This document shows, piece by piece, positions 38,248-47,134 of a stretch of DNA of 59,617 bases; positions within the stretch are counted from its first letter, which is position 1, and each line of letters begins with the position of its first letter. The notes under the pieces were generated by a model. It saw only the letters and a list, made by a program, of their open reading frames with translations, made no database searches and was not told the DNA's origin. Origin of the DNA: an uncultured bacterium (GTDB lineage: Bacteria > Verrucomicrobiota > Verrucomicrobiia > CAIQCK01); the NCBI GenBank assembly GCA_903870275.1, contig CAIQCK010000086.1, positions 1 through 59,617 on the forward strand, given 5' to 3'. The translations under genes and the position numbers were made by a program.

Positions 38248-39045
38248 GTGCTCTGTGACTACCACACCCACACGCGGCTGACCGACGGCCAGGGCGAGCC
38301 GTGCGACTACGCCCGCGCCGCCGTCGCCGCGGGCGTGGCGGAAATCGCCTGCACCGATCACATGCCGTTCGCGAGCCGGCACACCCACTGGCACATGCGG
38401 ATGGACGATTTGCCGCTTTACGCCGGCTGGGTCGAGGCGGCGCGCAAGGAGTTCCCCCAACTGCGCATCCTGCTTGGCCTGGAGTTGGATTATCTGCCGG
38501 GCATCGAAGCCGAACTGCGCGAACTGCAACGCCGCCAGGAATGGGATTTCTTTCTCGGCAGCGTCCACTACATCGGCGACTGGAACCACGACGCGCCGGA
38601 AGCTGTCGCGCGCTGGCGCGACTGCGACGTGGATGCGGCGTGGACGGCGTATTTCAAACTGCTGACCGACGCGGCGCGCACGGGCCTCTATGACTCGATG
38701 GCGCATCCGGACCTCGTGAAGAAGTTCGGCTTCCGCCCGAAGTGCGATCCGACGCCGCTGTTTGAGCCGTTCCTGAAGGCGTGCGCGGAAACCGGCACGG
38801 CCATCGAGGTCAGCACCGCCGGCCTGCACAAGCCGTGCAAGGAGATTTACCCTTCGCTGGAAATGCTGAAACTGGCGCGCTCGCTCGGTGTGCCGATCAC
38901 GTTCGGCAGCGATGCGCATCTGGCGCGCGACGTGGGCCGCGATTTTGACAAGGCGGTGGCGCTGGCCAAAGCCGCCGGGTATTCGGAGTTTTGCCGGTTT
39001 TGGAAACGCGAAAGACAGTTTCAACCGTTGAACCAAGCCGAGTGA
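38248..39045 (+). CDS. PHP-domain histidinol-phosphatase-type protein
   Basis: A 265-residue PHP metal-dependent phosphoesterase. DYHTHTRLTDG supplies the first metal ligands, followed by CTDHMPF, LGLELDY, GSVHYIGDW, MAHPDLVKKFG and GSDAHL, the HisK pattern. GTG 38248 is chosen because it starts just before the first strand; GTG 38227 is also possible. A TTGACA at 38213-38218 lies upstream. No his gene is nearby, so the substrate may be another sugar or amino-sugar phosphate. Confidence 0.85.
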   Translation: MLCDYHTHTRLTDGQGEPCDYARAAVAAGVAEIACTDHMPFASRHTHWHMRMDDLPLYAGWVEAARKEFPQLRILLGLELDYLPGIEAELRELQRRQEWDFFLGSVHYIGDWNHDAPEAVARWRDCDVDAAWTAYFKLLTDAARTGLYDSMAHPDLVKKFGFRPKCDPTPLFEPFLKACAETGTAIEVSTAGLHKPCKEIYPSLEMLKLARSLGVPITFGSDAHLARDVGRDFDKAVALAKAAGYSEFCRFWKRERQFQPLNQAE

Positions 39046-39051
39046 TGTGAA

Positions 39052-39966
39052 ATGAGCGGGAACGCCGGTCATAGTTTGTCCCTCAAAGCGGATGCGCGCC
39101 TCAAGCTGGGTTTGACCGTGGCGACGGTGTTCACTGCCGCCGCCATCATCGCGGCGTTCGGTTTGCATTTTCCGCCCGGGGATGTGTTGGAGCCATTGGG
39201 GCTGGTGGCGCTGCTCTGCGGCGTCGCCCGGTTTTATCAGCGGAGGAATGTCCCAACTTTTGTTTCCTGTTTGACGGCGCTCGCCCATCTGGTTCTCTTC
39301 TGTCCCGCGTTTGCGACGCTGATGTATGCGATTGCAACCACGCACCGGCCTCTGGTGGACCTGTCGCTTATCCACCTGGACCAGATGTGCGGTTTTCACG
39401 CGCCGGATGTCGTTGCCTGGGTTCGCGCCCACCACGCGCTCAATGTGGTTTTGGTGGTGGTGTATGACACCCTTCTGCCGCAAACCATCCTAGCGATTGC
39501 CATCCTGGGATTCAGCGGAGACCGGCAATCGTTGGACAAGTTCATTTTGCGTTTCATGGTGTGCGCCTTGGTGACGGCAGCGTTGTTTTTCTTCTTCCCG
39601 GCCACGGGACCGTTTGCCGCTTTCGGATTTTCACCAAACGCCGACCAAGCACGGTATCTGGATCACTTGCAGTCGTTGCGGGAAGGCCGGCGGCTGCTCG
39701 TCACATGGCGCGACGCAGAGGGGCTGATCACCTTCCCCTCATTTCACACGACGTGGGCCATCCTGCTCGTATTAGCGTTTCGACGCCGGGCCATGCTCTT
39801 CACAATCATCGCCATTCTCAATGCGCTGGTCATTATTTCTACGCTCACGACGGGGTGGCACTACTTGAGCGACGTGCTCGGCGGCATTCTGGTCGCCGTA
39901 GTTGTGCTGACGCTGTTGAATCTGCTGGAAAAACGCCAGCGTGCGGAAGCCCGCGTTACTTCTTGA
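39052..39966 (+). CDS. PAP2-family membrane phosphatase/phosphotransferase
   Basis: A 304-residue integral membrane protein with about seven hydrophobic segments. The PAP2 elements are PSFHTTWAI (His as phosphate ligand) near residue 230 and GWHYLSDVLGG near residue 267 with the nucleophilic His. This layout matches inositol-phosphoceramide-synthase-like PAP2_3 proteins more than classic PAP2. Starts 6 bp after the PHP gene, so it is likely coupled. Its last bases overlap the convergent GH106-like gene. Confidence 0.8.
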   Translation: MSGNAGHSLSLKADARLKLGLTVATVFTAAAIIAAFGLHFPPGDVLEPLGLVALLCGVARFYQRRNVPTFVSCLTALAHLVLFCPAFATLMYAIATTHRPLVDLSLIHLDQMCGFHAPDVVAWVRAHHALNVVLVVVYDTLLPQTILAIAILGFSGDRQSLDKFILRFMVCALVTAALFFFFPATGPFAAFGFSPNADQARYLDHLQSLREGRRLLVTWRDAEGLITFPSFHTTWAILLVLAFRRRAMLFTIIAILNALVIISTLTTGWHYLSDVLGGILVAVVVLTLLNLLEKRQRAEARVTS

Positions 39967-42730
39967 AACACCCAACCTGCGGCACTGTTGTGGCAAACTC
40001 CACCTTCTCGCCCACCGTGCCAAGGTAACCGCCCCAGCCGACATGAATAGCGCTCACGCCTGAGAGATCGAGTTGACCCGTGCCACGATGCTCGGACCAT
40101 CCGGCCGGTTGAAACTGGCTCAGCAACACAAACGAGCGGCTGCTTCCCGCCGCACACAATGATCGGCCGGCGCGCGCAATGTAGTCGCCGCCGTTCTTAT
40201 CGCGCAAAATCACCAGCAGTTCCGTCAGCGTCCCCTGCCCTTCCGGCGTCCATGTATCCAGCGCCAACACTTCGCCGCCGCTCAGGTTCACCGGCTGCGG
40301 AAATTTGAACGCTAGAAACAGGTGCGTGTCCACTTGGCTCTTTGTCAGCGTGGCTACCGGCCGCCAGGCGGGCCGTGAAAATCCCAGCCGCGCCGAATCC
40401 TCCGTGAGTTCCGCCTGCACAAACTGGCCCTTGCCGATGTCCGGCAGCACCTCCGGCAAGGGTTGCAGTGTCAGGCCGGGCAACGCGCCAGTTGAAATAG
40501 GCAGACGTTGTGGCAACTTCGATTCGGGATAGCGCAACAACACCGCGCCGTAAGGGCCGAGTCGCAGCTTCACCTGCCCGTCCGCACCCACCTGCGTCAT
40601 TGTCCCGGCGGCCGGATCGCACTGTTCGCCCGCGCCTCGCGCCGCCACATTGACCTGGCTTTCCCACGCGTCGCCGCTGTCGTTGATGAAGAAATAAACC
40701 TCGTGGCCGTCAATCCGCCGGTGCGTCGCGTGAACCGGCGCGCGTCCGTCACCCACGCGCACGTCCGGCTCCAGCAGGCCGTTCAGCACCATCGGCAGCA
40801 ACGACTCGGTTCCCGGCGGCAGGAAAACGCCCACGCCACCCGCCGCATTGGCCGTCACGTGTGCCTCCATGCCGTGGCCGAACATCTCCAGCGCCAGCTT
40901 CTGCACTTGCGCCGATGGAAACTCCGTCGCGCTGTTCGCGGGCAACGCGCCGACCGCGATCACCACGCCGCCGGTCTGCCAAAAACGCGCGAGATTTCCC
41001 CACACCGCGATTGGCAGCGTGTCGCCGTGCGGCAACACCACGACCCGCCATCGCAACTCGCCGTGAACCAGCACCCCCTTCTCTACCTTCGCCTCTGCCA
41101 GCGCCCGCGAGTCCACATAGGTGAAGTCGCGATTCGCGCCATAGAGACTGTCGCTCACCACGCGATAGGTATTTTGAATCCGCATTGGCCCCGGCGAACC
41201 GCTGGCGCCTTGCGTCGCCGGTGAGAACTGCGGCCAGATACTCTCGATTGGATAAAGCACGGCGATGTCGGCAACCTGATGGCCACCGGTGAGCATCGTG
41301 CAGCAGCGGCCAACGTGGAGGTTGATCCGCTGCAGTTGTTCGTCAGAGAGATTCTGGAACGAGTAGTAGCTGGTGATGGTATTGATGCCGCCGAAGACGA
41401 GTCTGTTGCACGTGCCGCGAATCTCGTCCTCGGTCACGATGCGGACGGGGCGCGTGTCGCCTGCCGGCCGGTAGCGTTGCGAGTGGTCGGAGGTTTCGCA
41501 CATCGTCACCGTCCGGCCCTCCAAATCCGCAACGCTGCCCATCAGCCGCGCGATGAACCACGGCACCTGCGCCGGAATGCTCGTCAGACAATCGATGCTT
41601 GGCGCGTCCAACCGCCGCGCGCAGCGGAAGAAATCGCCGTAAAGCGGCACGTGGGCGGCGATGCTCTCCTCCATCAGTAGATGGCCGCCAGAGGCGACGT
41701 TGTGACGATGACACCATTGTTGAATCTGGCCGAAGTAGTTTTCCGACACCAAGTCGCCCACGGTATTCCAGAAATCGTAACGCGCGCGCTGGCCTTCGCC
41801 GCCCGCGTCCGCCACGAGCGCAGGAAGAACCGTTTCCAGCACGTAACCACGGCGCTTGCGAAACTCCGCCGGCAGGTCCGGCGCCCACGGCAACACTCGG
41901 TAGGGCATTGACCGCAGGAACATACTCATCAGCGACGGCTCGTCGGTGAACGTGGAGACAAAGTAGCGACCAAGATCGTTGCCGAGGTGCGCCGCGTAAC
42001 GGTCATGCGTCACTTCCAGAAACCGCACCGTCGGTTCCGGCATCAGCATGTTAATGTAAGGCAGTTTGTCGGCGAGGCTCAGCGCGGCGTGCGTGCCTTC
42101 GTAGAGCATGTCCTCGGTAATCGCCATCACGTGCCAGTGACCGGCCGGCGCCTGCCACTGCAATCGGTTGTCCTTCACCTGTGCCGACAAATCCACTGGC
42201 TTGTCCATCGCAATGATACCGTCGCGCACGGGAAACGCCGCCGCCAGCACGCGCTTGCCCGGCGGCATGTCGAGAGCAACCGGACCGCCGTCGCTTGTCG
42301 TGTCGGCAATCAGCAGGCCCCGCGCTTCGAACTCGGGATGACCGCGCATGGTGATGCCGCCGGCAACGCCCGATGGATAGCCGCGCTCGTCGTAAAGCCA
42401 AAGCGACATGCCCGCACGCTTCGCCTCCGTGACGGCGCGAACGAACGCGCGCCAGTGGTCTTCATTTTCCAGGTAGTCGCGGAACGACACGTTGCTGACA
42501 AAGCCGCCGAAGCCCTGCCGGATGAGCGTCTGCAATTGCGCGTCCTGTTCGGCGGGCGTCAGTGGAAAACCGTGGATGATGCGGATGATGCGCGACGCGG
42601 CCGGCGGGTTGGCGAACCTCTCCTCTCCAAGCGGGCGGTCCGCCTGCGGAAGCGGCTCCGCACCAAACGCCGAAGAAACGAAGACGACCGAAGCAAGCGT
42701 CGCCAGTATTGAGACTAATGTCTGTTTCAT
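39956..42730 (-). CDS. secreted GH106-like glycoside hydrolase (alpha-L-rhamnosidase type)
   Basis: A 924-residue exported enzyme with a signal peptide (1-23, cut after FGA). WLYDERGYPSG at 111-121 is a strong GH106-type motif, and STFTDEPSL near residue 265 and EESIAAHVPLYGDFF near 355 fit a TIM-barrel active site. C-terminal beta domains follow. GH106 enzymes cleave alpha-L-rhamnose from pectin-type glycans, which fits the PL26-like gene at 51011. Family call is likely; exact substrate uncertain. Confidence 0.72.
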   Translation of the reverse strand: MKQTLVSILATLASVVFVSSAFGAEPLPQADRPLGEERFANPPAASRIIRIIHGFPLTPAEQDAQLQTLIRQGFGGFVSNVSFRDYLENEDHWRAFVRAVTEAKRAGMSLWLYDERGYPSGVAGGITMRGHPEFEARGLLIADTTSDGGPVALDMPPGKRVLAAAFPVRDGIIAMDKPVDLSAQVKDNRLQWQAPAGHWHVMAITEDMLYEGTHAALSLADKLPYINMLMPEPTVRFLEVTHDRYAAHLGNDLGRYFVSTFTDEPSLMSMFLRSMPYRVLPWAPDLPAEFRKRRGYVLETVLPALVADAGGEGQRARYDFWNTVGDLVSENYFGQIQQWCHRHNVASGGHLLMEESIAAHVPLYGDFFRCARRLDAPSIDCLTSIPAQVPWFIARLMGSVADLEGRTVTMCETSDHSQRYRPAGDTRPVRIVTEDEIRGTCNRLVFGGINTITSYYSFQNLSDEQLQRINLHVGRCCTMLTGGHQVADIAVLYPIESIWPQFSPATQGASGSPGPMRIQNTYRVVSDSLYGANRDFTYVDSRALAEAKVEKGVLVHGELRWRVVVLPHGDTLPIAVWGNLARFWQTGGVVIAVGALPANSATEFPSAQVQKLALEMFGHGMEAHVTANAAGGVGVFLPPGTESLLPMVLNGLLEPDVRVGDGRAPVHATHRRIDGHEVYFFINDSGDAWESQVNVAARGAGEQCDPAAGTMTQVGADGQVKLRLGPYGAVLLRYPESKLPQRLPISTGALPGLTLQPLPEVLPDIGKGQFVQAELTEDSARLGFSRPAWRPVATLTKSQVDTHLFLAFKFPQPVNLSGGEVLALDTWTPEGQGTLTELLVILRDKNGGDYIARAGRSLCAAGSSRSFVLLSQFQPAGWSEHRGTGQLDLSGVSAIHVGWGGYLGTVGEKVEFATTVPQVGCFKK

Positions 42731-42788
42731 GATTTACGAGGAACGCTACGTTGTGGCATCCGCGGCATTTGCAAAATGGGAAAACAAC

Positions 42789-42809
42789 GGACGACGCAGC
42801 GCGTCGTCC
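42789..42809 (-). terminator. intrinsic terminator-like hairpin after lpxA
   Basis: GGACGACGC-AGC-GCGTCGTCC, a perfect 9-bp stem with a 3-base loop, 10 bp past the lpxA stop. On the minus strand it is followed by GTTGTTTTCCC, a partial T-tract. It separates lpxA from the GH106-like gene. Its stem resembles the hairpins at 45401-45462, so it could also be a REP-like element. Confidence 0.55.
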
Positions 42810-42818
42810 CTGCCCGAA

Positions 42819-43592
42819 CTATCGGCTGATGCCGCGCTCGCTTTTCTCGACGAACGCCACCAAGTGATCCATCTCCGGCGAGTGCGGCAGATCCGCTTTG
42901 ACTTTCGCAATCGCGCTGCGAACGGTCAGATCGGTTTTGATCAACGCTTTGAATGCCTGCCGGATGTGCTCGCGGATTTCGGCACTGACTCCGTGCCGCT
43001 CCATGCCGACCTTGTTGACGGCGCGGCAGACGGCGGGGTTGCCGTCGGCCATCATGAACGGCGGAATGTCCTGCACCACCTTCGAGCAACCGCCGATGAT
43101 CGCCATCCTGCCGATGCGGCAAAACTGATGCACCGCTGCCAGACCGCCGACGACCGCGTAGTCCTCGACAGTGACGTGGCCGGCGATGGTGCCGCAGTTT
43201 GAGAAGATGACATGGTCGCCGATGGTGCAATCGTGCGCGACGTGGCTGTAGGCAAGGAAGTTGCACTGCGAGCCGATGATGGTCTTGAGGCCGTCGCCGG
43301 TCGCGGTGTGAACGGTGACGCTCTCGCGGAACGTGTTTCCGTCGCCGATTTCCAGATAGCACTTGTTGCCGGCTTTCCACTTCAGGTCCTGTGTCTGCAG
43401 GCCGATGCAGGCGTGCGGATAGAAGCGGTTGTTCCTGCCGAGGGTCGTCAGGCCGTCGAGAACGACGTGGCTGTGCAACCAGCAGCCCGCGCCCAGCTTC
43501 ACGTTCTCGCCGATGACGCAATACGGCCCGATCTCGCACTCCGCGCCGATCTGGGCCTTCGGATGAATGACGGCGGTAGAATGAATGGCCAT
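42819..43592 (-). CDS. lpxA: UDP-N-acetylglucosamine acyltransferase
   Basis: The first step of lipid A synthesis: 3-O-acylation of UDP-GlcNAc by acyl-ACP. It has 257 residues of left-handed beta-helix hexapeptide repeats. The catalytic His is His120 in AYSHVAHDCTIG; GDGNTFRESVTVHT is diagnostic. ATG 43592 is chosen because it begins the first repeat; the longer upstream frame lies in lpxC-fabZ. The gene is 5 bp after the lpxC-fabZ stop, so the two are one operon. Confidence 0.95.
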   Translation of the reverse strand: MAIHSTAVIHPKAQIGAECEIGPYCVIGENVKLGAGCWLHSHVVLDGLTTLGRNNRFYPHACIGLQTQDLKWKAGNKCYLEIGDGNTFRESVTVHTATGDGLKTIIGSQCNFLAYSHVAHDCTIGDHVIFSNCGTIAGHVTVEDYAVVGGLAAVHQFCRIGRMAIIGGCSKVVQDIPPFMMADGNPAVCRAVNKVGMERHGVSAEIREHIRQAFKALIKTDLTVRSAIAKVKADLPHSPEMDHLVAFVEKSERGISR

Positions 43593-43597
43593 TGCAC

Positions 43598-44935
43598 CTA
43601 TCCGTGGATGAGGAACAACAGGTCCGCTTCGCTGACGACTTCGCCGCCAACCTTGCACGTGCACTTGGCCCGGCCGATGTTCCGCCGCTGCGCAGTCAGT
43701 TCCGCCTCGATGAGCAACTGGTCGCCCGGTGTGACCGGCTTGCGGAACTTCACGTTGTCGGCGCTCATGAAATACGCCAGCTTGCCGGCGTTCTCGCCGC
43801 CCTTGAGCAGCATGATGCCACCGCATTGCGCCATCGCCTCCAGTTGGAGCACGCCGGGCATCACCGGATGGCCGGGGAAGTGCCCCTGGAAATACGGCTC
43901 GTTGATCGAGATGTTCTTGATCGCCACCGCCCTCTTTTCCTCCAGCTTCAACACGCGGTCGAGCATCACGAACGGATACCGGTGCGGCACCATTTTCAAC
44001 AACCCCACCGAGTCCACCTCGCCCTTGTCGCTGATTGGCGGCGGCGTGGCCTTCGCCGGCGCGGCGGCTTCGGCGGGCGGCGCGGGAGGTTTGACCGGCT
44101 TGGCCGCTTTCTCCGCGAGTTGTTTCGTCAACTCGTAGTTCACCGTGTGACCGGGCCGGATCGCGATGACCTGCGCCGCCACCGGCCGGCCCAGCAAATA
44201 GAGGTCGCCGATGATGTCGAGTATCTTGTGCCGCACAAACTCATCGCGGAACCGCAGTCCGCCCTGCGTCAACACCGACTCGCCGCGCACGATGTTCGCG
44301 TTCTCCAACGAGCCGCCTTTGATCAGGCCGGCCTTCGTCAGGTGTTCGACCTCGTGGAAGAAACAAAAAGTCCGGCTCGGCGCGATCTGCTCCGCGAAGC
44401 TCTCCCGATCCACGCCCAGGCTGAAATACTGCGAGTCCATCCCATCCATCGGGAAGGATATCGTGCAACTCACCTGCAACCGATCCGCCGGCAGCATCAC
44501 CACCATCGAATCGCCCTGTTTGAACCAGATCGGCTCGGTGATCTGCGCCACCTCACGCTTGCCCTCCTGCTCCACCAATCCGGCCTCCCGGATCATCTGC
44601 ACATACGGCTGCGCGCTGCCGTCGCCCACCGGCGGCTCGTTGGCGTCCAGTTCCACTACCGCGTTGTCCACGCCGAGCGCATGGAATGCCGCCATGACAT
44701 GCTCGATGGTGTGCACGCGCATGTTGCCTTTGCCGATGGTCGTGCCGCGCGTGGTTTCCACCACGTTGGCCACGAGCGCCTCCACCTCCGGCTGGTCGTC
44801 CAGGTCCATCCGCTTGAACCGGATGCCCGTGTCCACCGCCGCCGGCTTGAACGTCATCGTCACCGCGTTACCCGTGTGCAGCCCGACGCCGGAGAACGAG
44901 ACCGCCTTCTTGAATGTCTGTTGTTGTTTGAGCAT
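43598..44935 (-). CDS. lpxC-fabZ: bifunctional LpxC deacetylase / FabZ dehydratase
   Basis: A 445-residue fusion. Residues 1-275 are LpxC, the zinc deacetylase of the committed lipid A step, with ligands His79, His236 and Asp240. A Pro/Ala/Lys linker spans about 276-303. Residues 304-445 are FabZ, the 3-hydroxyacyl-ACP dehydratase, with His352 and Glu366 in GHFPGHPVMPGVLQLEAMAQ. The fusion joins the enzymes competing for the same acyl pool and is known from Bacteroidetes and PVC bacteria. ATG 44935; the 44936-45111 gap holds no gene I can support. Confidence 0.96.
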   Translation of the reverse strand: MLKQQQTFKKAVSFSGVGLHTGNAVTMTFKPAAVDTGIRFKRMDLDDQPEVEALVANVVETTRGTTIGKGNMRVHTIEHVMAAFHALGVDNAVVELDANEPPVGDGSAQPYVQMIREAGLVEQEGKREVAQITEPIWFKQGDSMVVMLPADRLQVSCTISFPMDGMDSQYFSLGVDRESFAEQIAPSRTFCFFHEVEHLTKAGLIKGGSLENANIVRGESVLTQGGLRFRDEFVRHKILDIIGDLYLLGRPVAAQVIAIRPGHTVNYELTKQLAEKAAKPVKPPAPPAEAAAPAKATPPPISDKGEVDSVGLLKMVPHRYPFVMLDRVLKLEEKRAVAIKNISINEPYFQGHFPGHPVMPGVLQLEAMAQCGGIMLLKGGENAGKLAYFMSADNVKFRKPVTPGDQLLIEAELTAQRRNIGRAKCTCKVGGEVVSEADLLFLIHG

Positions 44936-45111
44936 GGTGTCCTGCCATCTGATCTTCTGCGAAAATGCGCGCCTCGTTTAACACACACCTCCGTCTGTGG
45001 CAAGCGTCGCCGGGGGAAATTCGGCGAGTACCCAGCCAGCCGAAAACCACGGAAGATTTCGCCAGCCGCGGCTTGGGGCGTAGCGTTGGCAGTGACAGGG
45101 CTATCCGTCGC

Positions 45112-45261
45112 TTATTTCGCGCCGCTTCCATAGTGCTTGAAAACCAAGGCAATCGCTGCTGCAAGCAGGCCAACCACAACGACGAAGATACAGTTCTCCC
45201 AACCCCAATGGCGCAGCCAGTAGTATAGCATTCTCAATCTATGGCGGACGGCTAAGAACAT
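45112..45261 (-). CDS. 49-aa small membrane protein, duplicate copy 1
   Basis: A 49-residue protein with charged N-terminus MFLAVRHRLRML, the aromatic WLRHWGWEN and one hydrophobic segment (about 25-40). AGGAGG 4 bases before the ATG supports it. It is a clear paralogue of the protein at 45589-45738: same length, with ML-YWLR-WGWEN and LALxxxHY shared. Both follow the oxidoreductase gene or its fragment. Role unknown. Confidence 0.55.
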   Translation of the reverse strand: MFLAVRHRLRMLYYWLRHWGWENCIFVVVVGLLAAAIALVFKHYGSGAK

Positions 45262-45400
45262 CCTTCCTCCTGCCGCGAAGAATTTCACCGGCGCTCTTTG
45301 TCGCAAAAGCCGGCCCTTTCGCTTCCGCTGTAATTCTCCCGCTCCTTGTCCGCCCAAACAAGCTTTTTTCCCGGGGCGTTTGCGGCAATCAAACCGCTAC

Positions 45401-45462
45401 AGCGCGTCCTCCGGACGCGCTGGCTGCCAGGTGGATGAAAAATCGCGTCGGCACGACGCGAT
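45401..45462. repeat. paired palindromes in the duplicated spacer
   Basis: AGCGCGTCC-TCC-GGACGCGCT at 45401-45421 and ATCGCGTCG-GCA-CGACGCGAT at 45442-45462 are perfect 9-bp stems with 3-base loops, 20 bp apart. A mutated pair occurs in the second unit at about 45879-45938. They lie just past the 3' end of the oxidoreductase copies and may act as terminators or as a REP/BIME unit. Confidence 0.5.
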
Positions 45463-45474
45463 CCACCTTTGCGC

Positions 45475-45588
45475 CTACAGCGGCAAGTTCACCCGCCGGC
45501 CGGTTTTGGCGAATTGGTAGATGGCCAAGATGATCTCCACCGTTCTGCGGCCCTCGGTGCCGTCCACCAGCGGCGTGCCGCCCGCCAC
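45475..45588 (-). pseudogene. 3' fragment of a Gfo/Idh/MocA oxidoreductase gene
   Basis: Only the last 37 codons remain: GTPLVDGTEGRRTVEIILAI, then YQFAKTGRRVNLPL and a stop. It matches the intact gene's end (GTPLVDGGEGRKSVEIILAI, YQSAKTGRRVNLPL) almost residue for residue and keeps the reading frame and stop. It is a by-product of the tandem duplication, not a functional gene. Confidence 0.8.
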
Positions 45589-45738
45589 CTATCTCGCAAC
45601 GCCTACATAGTGCCTCATGAACAAGGCAATCACTATAGCAAGCAGGCTAGCCACACTGACAAAAGTCCAGTTCTCCCAACCCCAATAACGCAGCCAGTAA
45701 CCCAGCATTTTCAATCTATCACAAATGGCCAAAATCAT
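45589..45738 (-). CDS. 49-aa small membrane protein, duplicate copy 2
   Basis: Paralogue of copy 1, also 49 residues: MILAICDRLKMLGYW, LRYWGWEN and one hydrophobic segment (about 24-41). GAGG lies 4 bases before the ATG. It follows the intact oxidoreductase gene by 212 bp on the same strand. Retention of length, start context and reading frame in both copies argues for selection. Confidence 0.55.
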   Translation of the reverse strand: MILAICDRLKMLGYWLRYWGWENWTFVSVASLLAIVIALFMRHYVGVAR

Positions 45739-45950
45739 TTTTCCTCATACCACATTGGGTTTCACCAGCGTTTTTGTTTCGAAAAGCTCGCTGGTTCGCT
45801 TCATCTGATATTCTCCGGTTCCTCGTCTGCCCAAGCAAGCATTATCTCCGGGCGTTCGCGGCAATCAAACCGATGGGGCGTGTCCTCCAGACGCGCTGAC
45901 GGTCAGAAGAATTGAAAATCGCGTCAGGACGACGCGATCCACCTTTGGCC

Positions 45951-47000
45951 CTACAACGGCAGGTTCACCCGCCGACCGGTCTTGGCGGATTGGTAGATGG
46001 CAAGGATGATCTCGACGGATTTGCGCCCTTCCCCGCCGTCTACTAGCGGTGTGCCACCGGTCTCAATCGCGCGGATGAAGTCCTCGAACTGTTTGCGGTG
46101 GCCGATGTGGCTGATGGCCTTGGGGTCGGCCGCGCCGCCGGTGCCGGATTTGCGCTGGGACATGAGCGCCGCCACGCGCTCGTCCACGGGCGTGGGCGCG
46201 GCAAACTTCCAGAAAAGAATGTCGTCCTGCTCGACAATGACGGTGCCTCGGTCACCGTGGATTTCGGTTTTCTTGAGCAGGCCGGGAAACGCGGAGGTGG
46301 CGCCCTCAATCGTGCCGAGCGCACCGTTCTTGAACTGCACGGCGGCTACGGCGGTGTCCTCGACTTCAATGCGCTGGTGCGCCAGCAGGCCGGTGACGGC
46401 CGAGACACTGGCCACGTCGCCCATGAACCATTGGAGCAGGTCTACGTTGTGGATGGACTGGTTCATCAACGCGCCGCCGCCGTCCATCTTCCAAGTGCCG
46501 CGCCAGCCGCCGACGTCGTAGTATTCCTGCGTGCGCCACCATTTGACGTAGGCGTCGCCGAGCGTGAGCCGGCCGAACCAGCCGCTGCCGATGGCCTGCT
46601 TCAGGAGCTGGTTGCACTCGCTCCAGCGCGACGGGAAAATGGTGGCGAGCTTCACGCCCGCGCCCGCGGCGGCGGCAATGATGGCGTCACAGCGTTCGAG
46701 CGTGATCTCCAGCGGTTTCTCGACGATGACGTGTTTGCCGGCCTTCGCGGCGGCGACGGCGGCGTCCATATGCAGGCCGCTCGGCGTGCAGATGGTGACG
46801 ATGTCCATGTCGTGGGCGCAAAACTTGTTCAGGTCGGTGAACCACGCGCACTGGTTGGCCTCGCCAAAGCGCTTGGCGGCGGCCTCGCGCACGTCGGTGA
46901 CGGCCACGAGTTTGGCATTGGGGATGTCCTTGATGGCGGCGGCGTGGAACTCGGAGATCATGCCGCAGCCGACGATGCCGAAACGATAAGTCTTTGCCAT
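45951..47000 (-). CDS. Gfo/Idh/MocA family oxidoreductase
   Basis: A 349-residue NAD(P)-dependent sugar dehydrogenase type protein. FGIVGCGMISEFHAAAI is the Rossmann nucleotide site, VEKPLEITLERCD carries the EKP motif with the Lys, and GGALMNQSIHNVDLLQW supplies the His near the substrate. Cytoplasmic. No other sugar-pathway gene is attached, so the substrate is open. The 3' end has been tandemly copied downstream. Confidence 0.9.
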   Translation of the reverse strand: MAKTYRFGIVGCGMISEFHAAAIKDIPNAKLVAVTDVREAAAKRFGEANQCAWFTDLNKFCAHDMDIVTICTPSGLHMDAAVAAAKAGKHVIVEKPLEITLERCDAIIAAAAGAGVKLATIFPSRWSECNQLLKQAIGSGWFGRLTLGDAYVKWWRTQEYYDVGGWRGTWKMDGGGALMNQSIHNVDLLQWFMGDVASVSAVTGLLAHQRIEVEDTAVAAVQFKNGALGTIEGATSAFPGLLKKTEIHGDRGTVIVEQDDILFWKFAAPTPVDERVAALMSQRKSGTGGAADPKAISHIGHRKQFEDFIRAIETGGTPLVDGGEGRKSVEIILAIYQSAKTGRRVNLPL

Positions 47001-47134
47001 GTTCGTTTTCCTGTCTGGTTGAATTCTAAAAAACGGAATTTTGCCCGCGAAAGACGCTAAAGAACGCTAAACAAATTTGCCTTGATGCCGTTGTTCTTTT
47101 CGCCTCATTCAGCGTGTCCAGCAGACTATCACCT

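Larger units (their letters stand above)
45112..46065. repeat. tandem duplication, unit about 477 bp
   Basis: Two diverged copies side by side. Copy 1 (45112-45588) and copy 2 (45589-46065) each hold, in the same order, a 49-codon small membrane gene, a spacer with two hairpins, and the 3' end of the Gfo/Idh/MocA oxidoreductase. The stops of the oxidoreductase and its fragment are 476 bp apart and those of the two small genes 477 bp apart. Divergence is spread over the whole unit, so it is not recent. Confidence 0.75.

Noticed and set aside
45469..45915. Plus-strand frame of 148 codons over the duplicated unit
   Set aside because: It crosses both hairpins and the gene fragment in antisense, with no start site and no domain.
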